DNA of 64,000 bases from Clostridium sp. C8-1-8 (GCF_009928445.1 NZ_JAABNO010000002.1:62001-126000); one strand, 5' to 3'. Counted from the first letter of the stretch, positions 7,482-16,679 are shown. The notes: a model not told the origin generated them from the sequence alone. Numbers and translations: made by a program.

Positions 7482-8501
7482 ATGGGTAATGAGCAGAAAA
7501 AGATAGGAAAACAAACCGTTAAACTACAGAATCCACCTAAGATAATATGTACAACTAGTATAGTTGGTCCAAAGGAAGGCGATGGACCTTTAAAAGACTA
7601 TTTTGACATAATACTTCGAGATGATACCAATGGGAAAGAAAGTTTTGAAAAAGCGGAGTCTTCCATGATGTATACAGCAATAAAAGAAACTATAAAAAAA
7701 GCAAAACTTGAGGAGAAGGATATCGATTATTTACTTGCTGGGGATTTACTCAATCAGCTTGCGTCTTCAAGCTTTGCAGCAAGAGATATGAATATACCTT
7801 TTATAGGTCTATATGGCGCCTGCTCTACTATGGCTGAATCTCTTGGGCTTGCATCACTTCTTATGGATGGAGGATATGCAAAGTACGTTATAGCAGCAAC
7901 CTCATCACACTTTAGTTCAGCAGAAAGACAGTTTAGATTTCCACTAGAATATGGGGCCCAAAGGTCAGAAGTTGCTCAATGGACTGTTACAGGAGCAGGT
8001 GCAATACTTCTGTCTAACGAAGGAGATAACCCATATGTAACTTATGTAACCACAGGAATAGTAAAAGATTACGGTATTAAGGATGCATCAAACATGGGAG
8101 CAGCGATGGCACCAGCTGCTGTAGATACTATTTATAGGCACTTTCAAGATACAGGGCGTACACCAGATGATTACGACATTATTGCCACTGGAGATTTGGG
8201 ACTTGTCGGTAAAGAAATAACACAAAAGCTTCTTTTAGAATATGGTTATGACATTAAGGATGTTTACATCGATTGCGGAGCTGTTATTTATGATAATGAA
8301 AGACAAAAGACTAATTCAGGAGCTAGTGGCTGCGGGTGTTCAGCAGTTGTGACTTGCGGTTATTTATATAAAAAGATGTTGAAAGGTGAGATCGGGAAGC
8401 TATTACTTGTTTCCACTGGAGCACTGATGAGTACAACAACCTCCCTTCAAGGGGAAACAATACCAGGTATAGCTCATGCAGTGGCCATTGAATATAGTTA
8501 A
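7482..8501 (+). CDS. spoVAD: Stage V sporulation protein AD
   Basis: SpoVAD is a thiolase-like protein on the spore inner membrane that binds dipicolinic acid and works with SpoVAC and SpoVAE. The 339 residues match the family throughout. They include PFIGLYGACSTMAESLGLA (the thiolase nucleophile position), the YDIIATGDLGLVGKEI segment, and the C-terminal SGCGCSAVV and LLVSTGALMSTTTSLQGETIPGIAH segments. The ATG at 7482 lacks a strong adjacent ribosome site; see the stem-loop at 7419-7469. spoVAE follows after 38 nt with a good GGAG. Confidence 0.96.
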   Translation: MGNEQKKIGKQTVKLQNPPKIICTTSIVGPKEGDGPLKDYFDIILRDDTNGKESFEKAESSMMYTAIKETIKKAKLEEKDIDYLLAGDLLNQLASSSFAARDMNIPFIGLYGACSTMAESLGLASLLMDGGYAKYVIAATSSHFSSAERQFRFPLEYGAQRSEVAQWTVTGAGAILLSNEGDNPYVTYVTTGIVKDYGIKDASNMGAAMAPAAVDTIYRHFQDTGRTPDDYDIIATGDLGLVGKEITQKLLLEYGYDIKDVYIDCGAVIYDNERQKTNSGASGCGCSAVVTCGYLYKKMLKGEIGKLLLVSTGALMSTTTSLQGETIPGIAHAVAIEYS

Positions 8502-8539
8502 AATGAGATTCACAATTTTGAAAGGAGATAAGAAATATT

Positions 8540-8899
8540 ATGAGTGAATACATTTATGCTTTTTTGGTAGGTGGAACTATTTGTGTAATAGCTCAGGTAT
8601 TGATGGACAAAACTAAGCTTACTCCAGGAAGGATATTAGTAGCTTTTGTAACTCTAGGTGTCATATTAGGCGCTTTTAATATATACGATAAAATAATAGA
8701 AATAGGAGGAGCTGGGGCTACTGTTCCTTTACCTGGTTTCGGAAATTCACTAGCTAAAGCAGCGATAAAGGCGGTTAAAGAAAATGGTCTAATTGGTGCT
8801 TTTACTGGAGGAATCACTGGAACCGCAGGAGGTATTACCGCGGCAATATTCTTTGGATATATAATGGGACTTGTATTTAATCCAAAGACAAAATCATAG
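8540..8899 (+). CDS. spoVAE: Stage V sporulation protein AE
   Basis: The 119-residue membrane protein has three to four helices and the signature G-G-A-G-A-T-V-P-L-P-G-F-G-N-S-L-A-K, parallel to the one in SpoVAC. It is the smaller channel subunit for dipicolinic acid transport. ATG 8540 follows AAGGAGATAAGAA. It closes the spoVA operon; the R2 palindrome at 8912-9008 follows and may act as terminator. Confidence 0.95.
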   Translation: MSEYIYAFLVGGTICVIAQVLMDKTKLTPGRILVAFVTLGVILGAFNIYDKIIEIGGAGATVPLPGFGNSLAKAAIKAVKENGLIGAFTGGITGTAGGITAAIFFGYIMGLVFNPKTKS

Positions 8900-8911
8900 T
8901 AAGTGCTCTAT

Positions 8912-9008
8912 AGATGTATCAAATAATACTAAAATTTTTATTTTCAAATTCTCCTCTCAAAATCTAGAGGAGTTTTGAAAATAAGTTTCGGATTGAAGTG
9001 CTACATCT
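8912..9008. repeat. R2 palindromic repeat, long copy (R2a)
   Basis: The outer arms AGATGTATCA and TGCTACATCT pair. The inside is a strong hairpin: ATTTTCAAA plus CTCCTCT (8940-8957) pairs with AGAGGAG plus TTTGAAAAT (8966-8982). The ends match the R2 family also found at 11789-11885, 16680-16727 and 45577-45624 (consensus end AGATGTACCACTTCGTAATA). It sits directly after spoVAE, so the inner hairpin may also terminate that operon, although no clear T run follows. Confidence 0.6.
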
Positions 9009-9177
9009 TTAGTTAAAAATGCTAGTTCATTAGAAATAGGGTCTCTGTTATAATAAATGATACAAAGTAAATTAATTTGAGAAGTATAATTTTACTTTTT
9101 ATATTTATTTGGTAAAGTGTGTTAGCAATATAGACGAAAATTAAAGTAGCAAATAATTATAGCAGGGAGTAAATATA

Positions 9178-11757
9178 GTGGAAAGATGGTATAACATATC
9201 TTGGAATAAAGTCATAGATAAGTTGCAAAGTGATTTAAATAGAGGGTTAAGTAGTGATGAGGTAAGTAAGAGAAGAGAAGCAAACGGATTAAATATAATG
9301 CCAATAACTATAGAAGAAACTTCAAAGGTTATACTGGTGAGGCTCCTTTTAAAACCATGGTTCCTAATTATGCTTGCCACTACAGTACTTTTTATGTTTT
9401 TTCATTACTTTGTACAAGGTGTAATTATAGTATTATTGGCTATTTTAACAGTTGCTATAAGATATTATGAAATTGTTAAAAGTAGAAAAGAATTAAGCAT
9501 ATTAAATAGCCTAAACTATACTACCACAAGAGTTATAAGAAATGGAATTAGGGAAAATATTAATTCAGAAGAACTGGTTGTTGGAGATATTGTTGTTCTT
9601 ACAAAAAACATGTTAGTTCCGGCAGACATAAGAGTGATTGAAAGTGAAGAGCTTAAGGTAAATGAGAAGAATGTCACCGGAGAAGAGTTTTTATGTGAGA
9701 AGTATGAAACTATGATAGAAGGGGCTGTTAACTCTCTGTCAGAGATGAAGAATATACTTTTCAAGGGAAGCACTATTGTAAGAGGTGACGGATTAGGAAT
9801 TGTAATAGCTATAGGTAGTAAAACTCAGCTAGGCAGGAATATGGCTCTTCTTAACAGTGCGGGGATTAGAAAAAATACCTTAGGAAGAAAATTAGAAGAG
9901 AAGATTAACACTGTTTTTAAGTACACATTGATTATTTCAGGTATGGTAGCTTTAGCACAATATTTCTTTGTTGGTAGAAACAGTGGAATTAATTTATTAT
10001 TAAATGAATTATATTCTTTAGAAACTGTAGGGTATGTAATTATAGTCATTTCATTTATATATCTTTATAAGAAAAAGTTAGCATTAGAAGGGATAGAACT
10101 TATAAACCTTTCAGTTCTTGATATCGAAGAAAAGATAGATATAATATTTTTGGAGAAGATTGGAGCTATATCTGTTAATAAGATGATAGCTAAGAAGATG
10201 TATACTGATGAAAAAGTTTATGGAGAAGATGAAGGGGACAATAATGATATAAACCTTCAAAGAATGATTAATATCGGACTTTTAACTAATAATGCCATAT
10301 ACAATGTTAATGATGATTCTGGAAAGGGAGATATAACTGAGATAGCTTTATTGAGATTGGGGGCAGGCAGAGGGATCTATAAGGGAATGCTTATGACTCA
10401 GCAGAGAAGAATATTTGAGTTGCCTTATGATACAGAAAGAAGAATGGTTACAACTCTAAATAAGGTGGAGAAGAACTACAGAGTAAACACAAGAGGTGCT
10501 TTAGATGAAGTACTAAGCAGATGTACTCATATAATGAAAGAGGGTGTAGAAAAGGAAATAACAGAAGAAGATATAGAAAATATCAAAAACTGTGATTATA
10601 ATTTTTCTAGTGAAGGTCTAATAACCATTGGATTTGCTTATCGTAGTTTTGGATATCAGCCTACCCCAGATGAAAATATAGAAAGTAATATGGTTTTTGT
10701 AGGTATCATGGCTTTTTTAAACCCAGTAGTACAAGATAGTGATGAAATAATTAAGACTCTAAAAAGAAATAATATAGCTCCTATGATAATAACAGAAGAG
10801 AACAAGATAGCTGCCGCAAAAGTAGCAACAGATATATCACTAATAAGCAGTATAGACGAAGTAATATCAGGTGTTGAGCTAGATTCATTAAACGAAGAAG
10901 AAATGATAAGTGTTCTTTCAAAAGTAAAGGTTTATTCTAGGATATCCTATGAGATGAAGAATAGAATAATCAACATGTTTATAAACGATGGATATAAAGT
11001 AGCGGTTGTAGGGGATAACCTAACTGACCTTCCATCCTTAAGTGCAGCTCAGCTTGGAATATCCAACGGAGAGAAATGTTCTAGTTTGGTTAAGAAACTA
11101 TCAGACGTGTACATGAAGGAAGACTGTTTACATAAGTATTTGGAGTTAATAAAAAAAATAACTATATTGAGACGAAATCTATGGATAGGAAAAAGTTTAT
11201 TGATCTATTTGGTTTTATTACAGATTTCTTCCTTAGTAGTACCAAAAATCTTTGGCATTGATTTTAATAGGGACATGTTTTTAACTATTGTTGAAAATAT
11301 ATTGCTTATTCCATTACTTGCGGTAGGACTATTATTTAACGAAAGATATGTAATTAAGGAAAGAAGCTTAGCATATCTGGCAGGAACTGCTGTTTTACCA
11401 ACTGTTATATTTGCAATTATATGCAAGATTACTAATTTCGCAAATTATGGACAGCTCATAACCATATGTTTTTACCTTTTATTATTGTTAAAATCATATA
11501 TAGTATTTGATATTAACATTAAACAGTCTAAGAATTTGTTGAAGTTTATAGGCTTCGGGTTACCGGTATATATAGTTGAAGTTGTGTTAGGATTGTATTT
11601 CTTATATGGATTTAATCCAAAAGTACTTATAATTGCAGCTGTTTTTATGATTTTATATGGAATTATTGAAATTTTTGCAATTAAATGGAGAGAATATACA
11701 ATGAAAGCTAAGAAATTTCTTTTAAACTTATATCACTTATATTATGAAAGGAATTAG
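9178..11757 (+). CDS. P-type ATPase homologue lacking the catalytic aspartate (pseudo-ATPase)
   Basis: The 859 residues follow the Ca2+-type (P2A) P-type ATPase layout: N-terminal cation-ATPase domain (WNKVIDKL...GLSSDEVSKRR), membrane helices at about 55-95, an actuator domain with TGEE (167-170), helices at about 245-298, P and N domains, and a six-helix C-terminal membrane region. Key motifs are altered. DKTGTLTxNKM reads EKIGAISVNKM (326-336), so the phosphorylated Asp is Glu. KGA reads RGA (439-441). The TGD position reads MIITEEN, the DPPR position LNPVV, and GDGxND reads GDNLTD (612-617). The M4 PEGL metal site is absent. It cannot form the usual phosphoenzyme, so a structural or sensory role is inferred. 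The frame is intact. It starts at GTG with GCAGGGAG upstream, 278 nt after spoVAE. Confidence 0.88.
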   Translation: MERWYNISWNKVIDKLQSDLNRGLSSDEVSKRREANGLNIMPITIEETSKVILVRLLLKPWFLIMLATTVLFMFFHYFVQGVIIVLLAILTVAIRYYEIVKSRKELSILNSLNYTTTRVIRNGIRENINSEELVVGDIVVLTKNMLVPADIRVIESEELKVNEKNVTGEEFLCEKYETMIEGAVNSLSEMKNILFKGSTIVRGDGLGIVIAIGSKTQLGRNMALLNSAGIRKNTLGRKLEEKINTVFKYTLIISGMVALAQYFFVGRNSGINLLLNELYSLETVGYVIIVISFIYLYKKKLALEGIELINLSVLDIEEKIDIIFLEKIGAISVNKMIAKKMYTDEKVYGEDEGDNNDINLQRMINIGLLTNNAIYNVNDDSGKGDITEIALLRLGAGRGIYKGMLMTQQRRIFELPYDTERRMVTTLNKVEKNYRVNTRGALDEVLSRCTHIMKEGVEKEITEEDIENIKNCDYNFSSEGLITIGFAYRSFGYQPTPDENIESNMVFVGIMAFLNPVVQDSDEIIKTLKRNNIAPMIITEENKIAAAKVATDISLISSIDEVISGVELDSLNEEEMISVLSKVKVYSRISYEMKNRIINMFINDGYKVAVVGDNLTDLPSLSAAQLGISNGEKCSSLVKKLSDVYMKEDCLHKYLELIKKITILRRNLWIGKSLLIYLVLLQISSLVVPKIFGIDFNRDMFLTIVENILLIPLLAVGLLFNERYVIKERSLAYLAGTAVLPTVIFAIICKITNFANYGQLITICFYLLLLLKSYIVFDINIKQSKNLLKFIGFGLPVYIVEVVLGLYFLYGFNPKVLIIAAVFMILYGIIEIFAIKWREYTMKAKKFLLNLYHLYYERN

Positions 11758-11788
11758 TATTATATATAGGCTTTTTATTGAATTGTAA

Positions 11789-11885
11789 AGATGTATCACT
11801 TTAATATGAAATCTATTTTTATAAATTCTTTGGGTTCTGAGAGAAGTATTTAAAAATATAAGTTTTATTACAAAGTGTAATATCT
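11789..11885. repeat. R2 palindromic repeat, long copy (R2b)
   Basis: AGATGTATCACTTT at the left pairs with AAAGTGTAATATCT at the right (about 11 of 14), with TCTATTTTTATA/TATAAGTTTTA closer in. The ends match R2a and the short copies at 16.7 and 45.6 kb. It fills most of the gap between the pseudo-ATPase and comEC. Confidence 0.55.
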
Positions 11886-11975
11886 ATAGGATAAGTTAAT
11901 GTATGAAGGATATTGTATAGTGCATATATTTAGAGGTATTATTTTTATTAGTTTATATATGATATTTTGATTATT

Positions 11976-13736
11976 ATGATAAATAAGCTTACAAACAATG
12001 AAGAGGTTAAAAGACCAGCGGTCAATATATTAGTTGCATGTATTGCTGGGATATTAACCTTCAATCTAATAAAAGTAAGTTTTCTTGGTGCAGTGCTTAT
12101 AGCTGCATCATTTTTTTTAATACATTTTTTTATATATAGCAAAAATTTTATAGCAATTATTATAATATTTTTTGTGGCAGCTTATGTTAATTCTATGGTG
12201 TATTACAGCTTTTACACTAATACAGAAAATGTTTTTAAGGTTGAAGTTTCAAATTCGAAAAGTAAGATTGGCGAGATTGGCAGACAGAGCTTTAAACTTG
12301 AGGGTAAGCTGCCGGAGCTTAAAGATGGCGGTAAATACGCTCTATATGGAAGGTTTGAGAGAAAAGCTGACTATGAGAAAGGGATAGTAGGAACTATAGA
12401 AGTATCTAAATATAGTTATTTAAAGAATGGGTTTAGCGGTAGTTCAAATGAAAAGCAAGATGATTTCTATAACAAGATAAAGAAATATATAGGGGATGAT
12501 GGAGCTGCGCTAGTATGTTCAGCAGCCTTTGGATATACTAAGTACCTAAAAGATGATGAGAACACATTGATGAGTAAGTTTGGAATAATACATGTTGTAT
12601 CAGTTTCAGGCTTTCATATAGCCGTTGTATATTCAATCATAGAAAAGATACTAGGATTTAAGGTGGCTCTGCTAGTAAGCTTTATTTATACCATATTTAG
12701 TGGAGGAAAGTCCTCTACTTGGCGAGCCTTCATAATGATACTTATTCTTAAGCTATCTAAAAAGCTCTATAGAAATTATGATTCTATATCCTCCCTATGC
12801 TTTTCAGCAATACTTCTTTTATGTTTTAAGCCTTATTATTTATATGACATAGGCTTTGAGTTGTCGTACCTATCAACCTTAGGTATATTGCTGTTTTATA
12901 ATAAGCTTAAAAGAAAGTTTTATAAGCTGCCAGAGCTGATAAGCGATACCTTTTGCATTTCTATTTCAGCTCAGGTCTTTTCCTTCCCAGTAGCCACCCT
13001 GGCCTTAAATAACTTTTCACCTAACTTTATGTGGGGGAATCTATTTTTACTTCCTATGTTTACGGCTATAGTAATACTTGGCAACATAGCATTTTTGCTT
13101 ATGTTTAATGATAAGGTGTTTATGCTATCAGCTTATCTGATAAAGCTTTTTATTGTGGCAATGCAAGGAGGAATAAGCTTTATTGATCAGTTTTCTCTGA
13201 AAGTTACTACTATTAACTTTAATATAGTCTACGGGTACTGTCTAATACTAATCTGTATCTATATGTATAGCAAAGGGTATAAGAAGGCTAGGTCTGTAGC
13301 ATGGGCGATATTTGTTGTTGTAATTCTTTCTTTATATAGTATTCAAACAAAGCTAACCTTAATTAATGACAATAAAACTAAGGCATTATTGGTAGAACAG
13401 GGTTTTAATAGAATATTAATCGTCCATAATTTAACTGGGTATAGTTATAATTTAATGAACAAAAAGTACTATCCAACTGAAAGTTTAAAGTGGATAAATG
13501 AAAGATCCTATATTGAGGGTAATATTGCTATTAAGCTAAATGATAAGGAAAAGGAGATAGTGATAGTAAACAAAGGAAAAAGCTACATAGTAGATGTTAA
13601 CAATCAGTGTTATATTTGCAATCAATACTATGATATAATAAAAACTAGTGGAAAAGGAGAGCTTATTTCAAGTAAAAAAGCCTCCGATGGTTTAAGTGAT
13701 ACTATAATTGAATCTGAAGGTGATAACAGTGATTGA
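11976..13736 (+). CDS. comEC: ComEC/Rec2-family competence membrane protein, no MBL domain
   Basis: ComEC forms the membrane channel for single-stranded DNA during transformation. This copy has two N-terminal helices, a DUF4131-like soluble segment and the Competence domain (GIIHVVSVSGFHIAVVYSII, KSSTWRAFIMILILKLSK, then many helices). After the last helix (about residue 460) there are only about 120 residues, without the HxHxDH motif of the C-terminal metallo-beta-lactamase domain of longer ComECs. I prefer ATG 11976, three codons inside a TTG at 11967; neither has a clear ribosome site. It overlaps holA by 8 nt. Confidence 0.85.
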   Translation: MINKLTNNEEVKRPAVNILVACIAGILTFNLIKVSFLGAVLIAASFFLIHFFIYSKNFIAIIIIFFVAAYVNSMVYYSFYTNTENVFKVEVSNSKSKIGEIGRQSFKLEGKLPELKDGGKYALYGRFERKADYEKGIVGTIEVSKYSYLKNGFSGSSNEKQDDFYNKIKKYIGDDGAALVCSAAFGYTKYLKDDENTLMSKFGIIHVVSVSGFHIAVVYSIIEKILGFKVALLVSFIYTIFSGGKSSTWRAFIMILILKLSKKLYRNYDSISSLCFSAILLLCFKPYYLYDIGFELSYLSTLGILLFYNKLKRKFYKLPELISDTFCISISAQVFSFPVATLALNNFSPNFMWGNLFLLPMFTAIVILGNIAFLLMFNDKVFMLSAYLIKLFIVAMQGGISFIDQFSLKVTTINFNIVYGYCLILICIYMYSKGYKKARSVAWAIFVVVILSLYSIQTKLTLINDNKTKALLVEQGFNRILIVHNLTGYSYNLMNKKYYPTESLKWINERSYIEGNIAIKLNDKEKEIVIVNKGKSYIVDVNNQCYICNQYYDIIKTSGKGELISSKKASDGLSDTIIESEGDNSD

Positions 13737-14754
13737 TTTAGATGGATTAGAAAGTAAGATGAAAAAAGGCCTAGAAGGGGCTTATGTATTTGTAGGCTTA
13801 GATGAGATGATAATAAGTGAAAATATAGATAAGATAGTAGCTAAAACCGTAAGTGGTGAATTTAAAGATCTTAATTATATAAGAATAGATGGAATGAAAA
13901 CCTCTTTTGATGAGATAATGAATGCTTGCGAGACCTTGCCGTTTTTTGCAGATAAAAAGGTAGTTGTCATATATAGATCTAATTTTTTAAGAGATAAAAG
14001 TGATGCGGCAGGTACTAAGATATATAACCAACTGGTAGATTATTTAAAAGATGCACCTTCTCATTGCATACTAGTTATGTACTATCTATTAAATGATAAG
14101 AGAGAAAATCCTACTAGGAATAAAAAGCTAACTACCCTTGAAAAAAATGCTACGGTGGTAAAGGTTGATAAGCTAAAGGGAGAAAGGCTTTACAAAAAGG
14201 TAGGTTCTATATTTGAGGAGAAAGGAAAGAATATAGGAAAAGTAGAGTTAAGATACTTCTGTGATTCTGTAGAGAACAATTTTAATATAATTGAAAGAGA
14301 GATAGATAAGCTTATAAGCTATACGGAAGGAAGAGACATAACCAGAGAGGATATAACAAAAATGCTTCCTCATAAAAGCGAAGATGATGTATTTGATTTG
14401 GTAGACTTTATAAGTCAAAAGAAGTCAGAAAAATCAATTGATATCATGAATGAACTTATAAGTAAAGGTGAGAATCTAATGCTTATACTGTCTTTAATAC
14501 AATCCCAATTTACTATGTTATATAAGATAAAACTTGGCATGGAAAAGGGGAAGACTAAGGACGACCTAGCTAAGGAGATTAGAAGACCAGCTTTCATATG
14601 TGAAAAGTTAATGACTCAAAGCAGAAAGTTTTCTTACAAGCAACTTTATAGTTGTATGAAGCTATGTATAGAGACAGAAAGAAAGCTAAAGAGTACAGCC
14701 TTTGACAAGAAAACAGAGATGGAAATTATGATAATGAGTACATTGATGGTTTAA
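13729..14754 (+). CDS. holA: DNA polymerase III subunit delta
   Basis: The delta subunit of the clamp loader opens the beta sliding clamp. The protein (341 residues from GTG 13729) has the family N-terminus GAYVFVGLDEMIISENIDKI and the delta core (FNIIEREIDKLISYT, VFDLVDFISQKK). I choose GTG 13729 because AAGGTGAT lies 4 nt upstream; an upstream TTG at 13708 has no such site. It is coupled to comEC by overlap, as in many Firmicutes, and ended by the hairpin at 14806-14851. Confidence 0.9.
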   Translation: MIDLDGLESKMKKGLEGAYVFVGLDEMIISENIDKIVAKTVSGEFKDLNYIRIDGMKTSFDEIMNACETLPFFADKKVVVIYRSNFLRDKSDAAGTKIYNQLVDYLKDAPSHCILVMYYLLNDKRENPTRNKKLTTLEKNATVVKVDKLKGERLYKKVGSIFEEKGKNIGKVELRYFCDSVENNFNIIEREIDKLISYTEGRDITREDITKMLPHKSEDDVFDLVDFISQKKSEKSIDIMNELISKGENLMLILSLIQSQFTMLYKIKLGMEKGKTKDDLAKEIRRPAFICEKLMTQSRKFSYKQLYSCMKLCIETERKLKSTAFDKKTEMEIMIMSTLMV

Positions 14755-14805
14755 GTAACTAATTCGTAATTTACAAACTAATATATATTTAATTTATCAA
14801 ATAAT

Positions 14806-14851
14806 AGTCATGTATATGTTTGGAATAGCTCCTTCATGTATATGACTTTTC
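14806..14851 (+). terminator. Terminator of comEC-holA
   Basis: AGTCATGTATATG (14806-14818) pairs with CATGTATATGACT (14835-14847) through 13 bp including two G-U pairs, followed by TTTT. Confidence 0.75.
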
Positions 14852-14860
14852 TAATTTTTT

Positions 14861-14890
14861 GAAAAATAAATAACCGGTCTTTAGACCGGT
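14861..14890 (-). terminator. Terminator of rpsT
   Basis: ACCGGTC (14873-14879) and GACCGGT (14884-14890) form a perfect stem. On the minus strand it follows the rpsT stop and runs into TATTTATTTTTC, a broken U tract. Confidence 0.75.
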
Positions 14891-14901
14891 TTACAAGCTT
14901 A

Positions 14902-15165
14902 TTATGCTATAGTGTTTAACTTAGCAGCTAATCTTGATTTCTTTCTAGCAGCCATATTCTTATGGATTACTCCCTTAGCAGCAGCCATATCTAAAGCTCT
15001 TGCAGCGTCCTTGTAAGTAACCTTAGCTTCTTCAACATTGTTAGCGCCAGCAGCTACTTCAAACTTCTTTATAGCTGTTTTAAGAGCAGATTTTATTATC
15101 TTATTTCTTAAAGTTTTAGTTTCAATAACTTTTATTCTCTTTTTAGCTGATTTTATATTTGCCAT
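14902..15165 (-). CDS. rpsT: 30S ribosomal protein S20
   Basis: This 87-residue, very basic protein binds 16S rRNA early in 30S assembly. The N-terminus [21 protein letters not shown] and the segment [19 protein letters not shown] are diagnostic. The start has AAGGGGGTGAAC upstream. It is a single gene with its own promoter (15247-15275) and terminator, convergent with holA. Confidence 0.98.
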   Translation of the reverse strand: MANIKSAKKRIKVIETKTLRNKIIKSALKTAIKKFEVAAGANNVEEAKVTYKDAARALDMAAAKGVIHKNMAARKKSRLAAKLNTIA

Positions 15166-15246
15166 TCATGTTCACCCCCTTCAGTTTTATAGGGTCTCTG
15201 CAGTTTTTGGGGAAATCTGCGTACGAGTTCATATTCAACAAATGAT

Positions 15247-15275
15247 ATTATAGCATTGATAAGGGCCTAATTCAA
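15247..15275 (-). promoter_or_regulatory. Sigma-A promoter of rpsT
   Basis: On the minus strand TTGAAT (15275-15270), a 17-nt spacer and TATAAT (15252-15247) stand about 75 nt before the rpsT ATG. The leader is long enough for translational autocontrol by S20, which is known in other bacteria; I see no defined structure. Confidence 0.75.
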
Positions 15276-15602
15276 GTACTATTTTATTTTTTTAAGCCAT
15301 ACTAGCTGGTAAATCCCAGTTAAAATTATACATAATAACAGTATCAGCGAAAAACACTATAACTTAATATCATTAGAATTCCCTATAATTATTCAAAATA
15401 ATTATTTTTGAAGAAAAATGTAAGTATATTAAATATACTAATACTTTAGCATAAAGGCAAGTAAATTAAGATTTATTACTAACAATTTCTACTAGCCAAT
15501 AACTTAAATAAGCTTGAGATATGCAGCAACATCTATAAATAAATAATTATTTAGTTAGTGGGATAAAATATGAACAAAATAATTATGTCGGAGGTGAACC
15601 TT
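15276..15602. other. Intergenic region upstream of gpr
   Basis: About 325 AT-rich bases separate the divergent rpsT promoter from gpr. A weak sigma-G-like pair (AAATA, then CATCTAT about 19 nt on, near 15506-15537) could serve gpr, which is forespore-expressed in relatives. CCAATAACTT (15496-15505) and TAGTTAGTGG (15552-15561) are weak inverted halves. No gene or RNA is seen. Confidence 0.35.
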
Positions 15603-16577
15603 ATGATAAATGTAAGAACTGACCTAGCTGTGGAAGCAAGAGAATTATATAAACAAATAAATAAAAGAGAAGCAGATGGCATTATTTCTGAGGAAGAAGA
15701 AATAAATGATATAAAGGTAACTACTGTAAAAATAATAAATGAAGATGGTGCTGTAAAGATTGGAAAGCCAATTGGTACATACATAACAATTGATATACCT
15801 GAGTTTACTCATTATGATGGAGAGGTTATGGATGAAGTATCTGATGTACTAAACGATAGCTTAAACAAACTAATTGACATAAATCCATCTAAAACTGCTC
15901 TAGTAGTAGGGTTAGGTAACTGGAATGTAACACCGGACGCTTTAGGTCCTAAGGTTGTGGAAAAATTGATGATAACAAGGCACTTAAAAGCAGTTATGCC
16001 AGATTCTATTGACGATTCCGTGAGACCGGTTTGTGCTTTGGCACCTGGAGTGCTAGGTATAACAGGAATAGAAACAGGAGAAATAATAAAAGCAGTAGCA
16101 GAAAAAATAAAGCCTGATATGGTAATATGTATAGATGCCTTAGCTTCTAGAAGTACTAGGAGAGTAAATAGGACAATACAAATTGCAAATACAGGTATAT
16201 CTCCTGGAGCAGGAATTGGCAATAAGAGAATGGAAATTAATGAAGAAAATCTAGGGATACCAGTTATTGCTATAGGAGTTCCTACTGTGGTAGATGCTGC
16301 CACAATAGTTAATGATGCTATGGATTTGGTACTAGATGAAATGATACACCAATCTACACAAGGTAGTGAATTCTATAATATGCTTAAGACAATAGATAAA
16401 AATGAAAAGAGTAAGATGATAAAGTCCTTATTAAATCCTCATGTAGGTGATTTAATGGTAACACCAAAAGAAGTAGATGTGGTTATAGATTCTGTGTCTA
16501 AGATAATATCAAATGGCTTAAATATGGCATTGCAACCTAGTCTTGATATGGATGATATAAATAAATTTATGGGGTAA
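15603..16577 (+). CDS. gpr: Germination protease (GPR endopeptidase)
   Basis: GPR starts degradation of small acid-soluble proteins during germination. It is made as an inactive precursor and cleaves itself within RTDLAVE|. I start at ATG 15603 (MINVRTDLAVEARELY, 324 residues), with GGAGGTGA 5 nt upstream. The earlier ATG 15570 would place that ribosome site inside the gene. The cleaved leader would be 11 residues. Conserved blocks are VVGLGNWNVTPDALGP and VICIDALASR (both carrying the active-site aspartates of the family), SPGAGIGNKR, and NLGIPVIAIGVPTVVDA. It lies before spoIIP, as in Bacillus. Confidence 0.96.
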   Translation: MINVRTDLAVEARELYKQINKREADGIISEEEEINDIKVTTVKIINEDGAVKIGKPIGTYITIDIPEFTHYDGEVMDEVSDVLNDSLNKLIDINPSKTALVVGLGNWNVTPDALGPKVVEKLMITRHLKAVMPDSIDDSVRPVCALAPGVLGITGIETGEIIKAVAEKIKPDMVICIDALASRSTRRVNRTIQIANTGISPGAGIGNKRMEINEENLGIPVIAIGVPTVVDAATIVNDAMDLVLDEMIHQSTQGSEFYNMLKTIDKNEKSKMIKSLLNPHVGDLMVTPKEVDVVIDSVSKIISNGLNMALQPSLDMDDINKFMG

Positions 16578-16642
16578 GTATTATATGGTTCCATTACGAA
16601 AACTTAATAGTTGAAGTTGGAAAACTATAATTGCTCAAAAGA

Positions 16643-16677
16643 ATCGCTAATATGATAATTTTATTGGCGATTTTTTT
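16643..16677 (+). terminator. Terminator of gpr
   Basis: ATCGCTAAT (16643-16651) pairs with ATTGGCGAT (16663-16671), one G-U pair, then a T run. The R2c palindrome begins three bases later. Confidence 0.85.
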
Positions 16678-16679
16678 AT

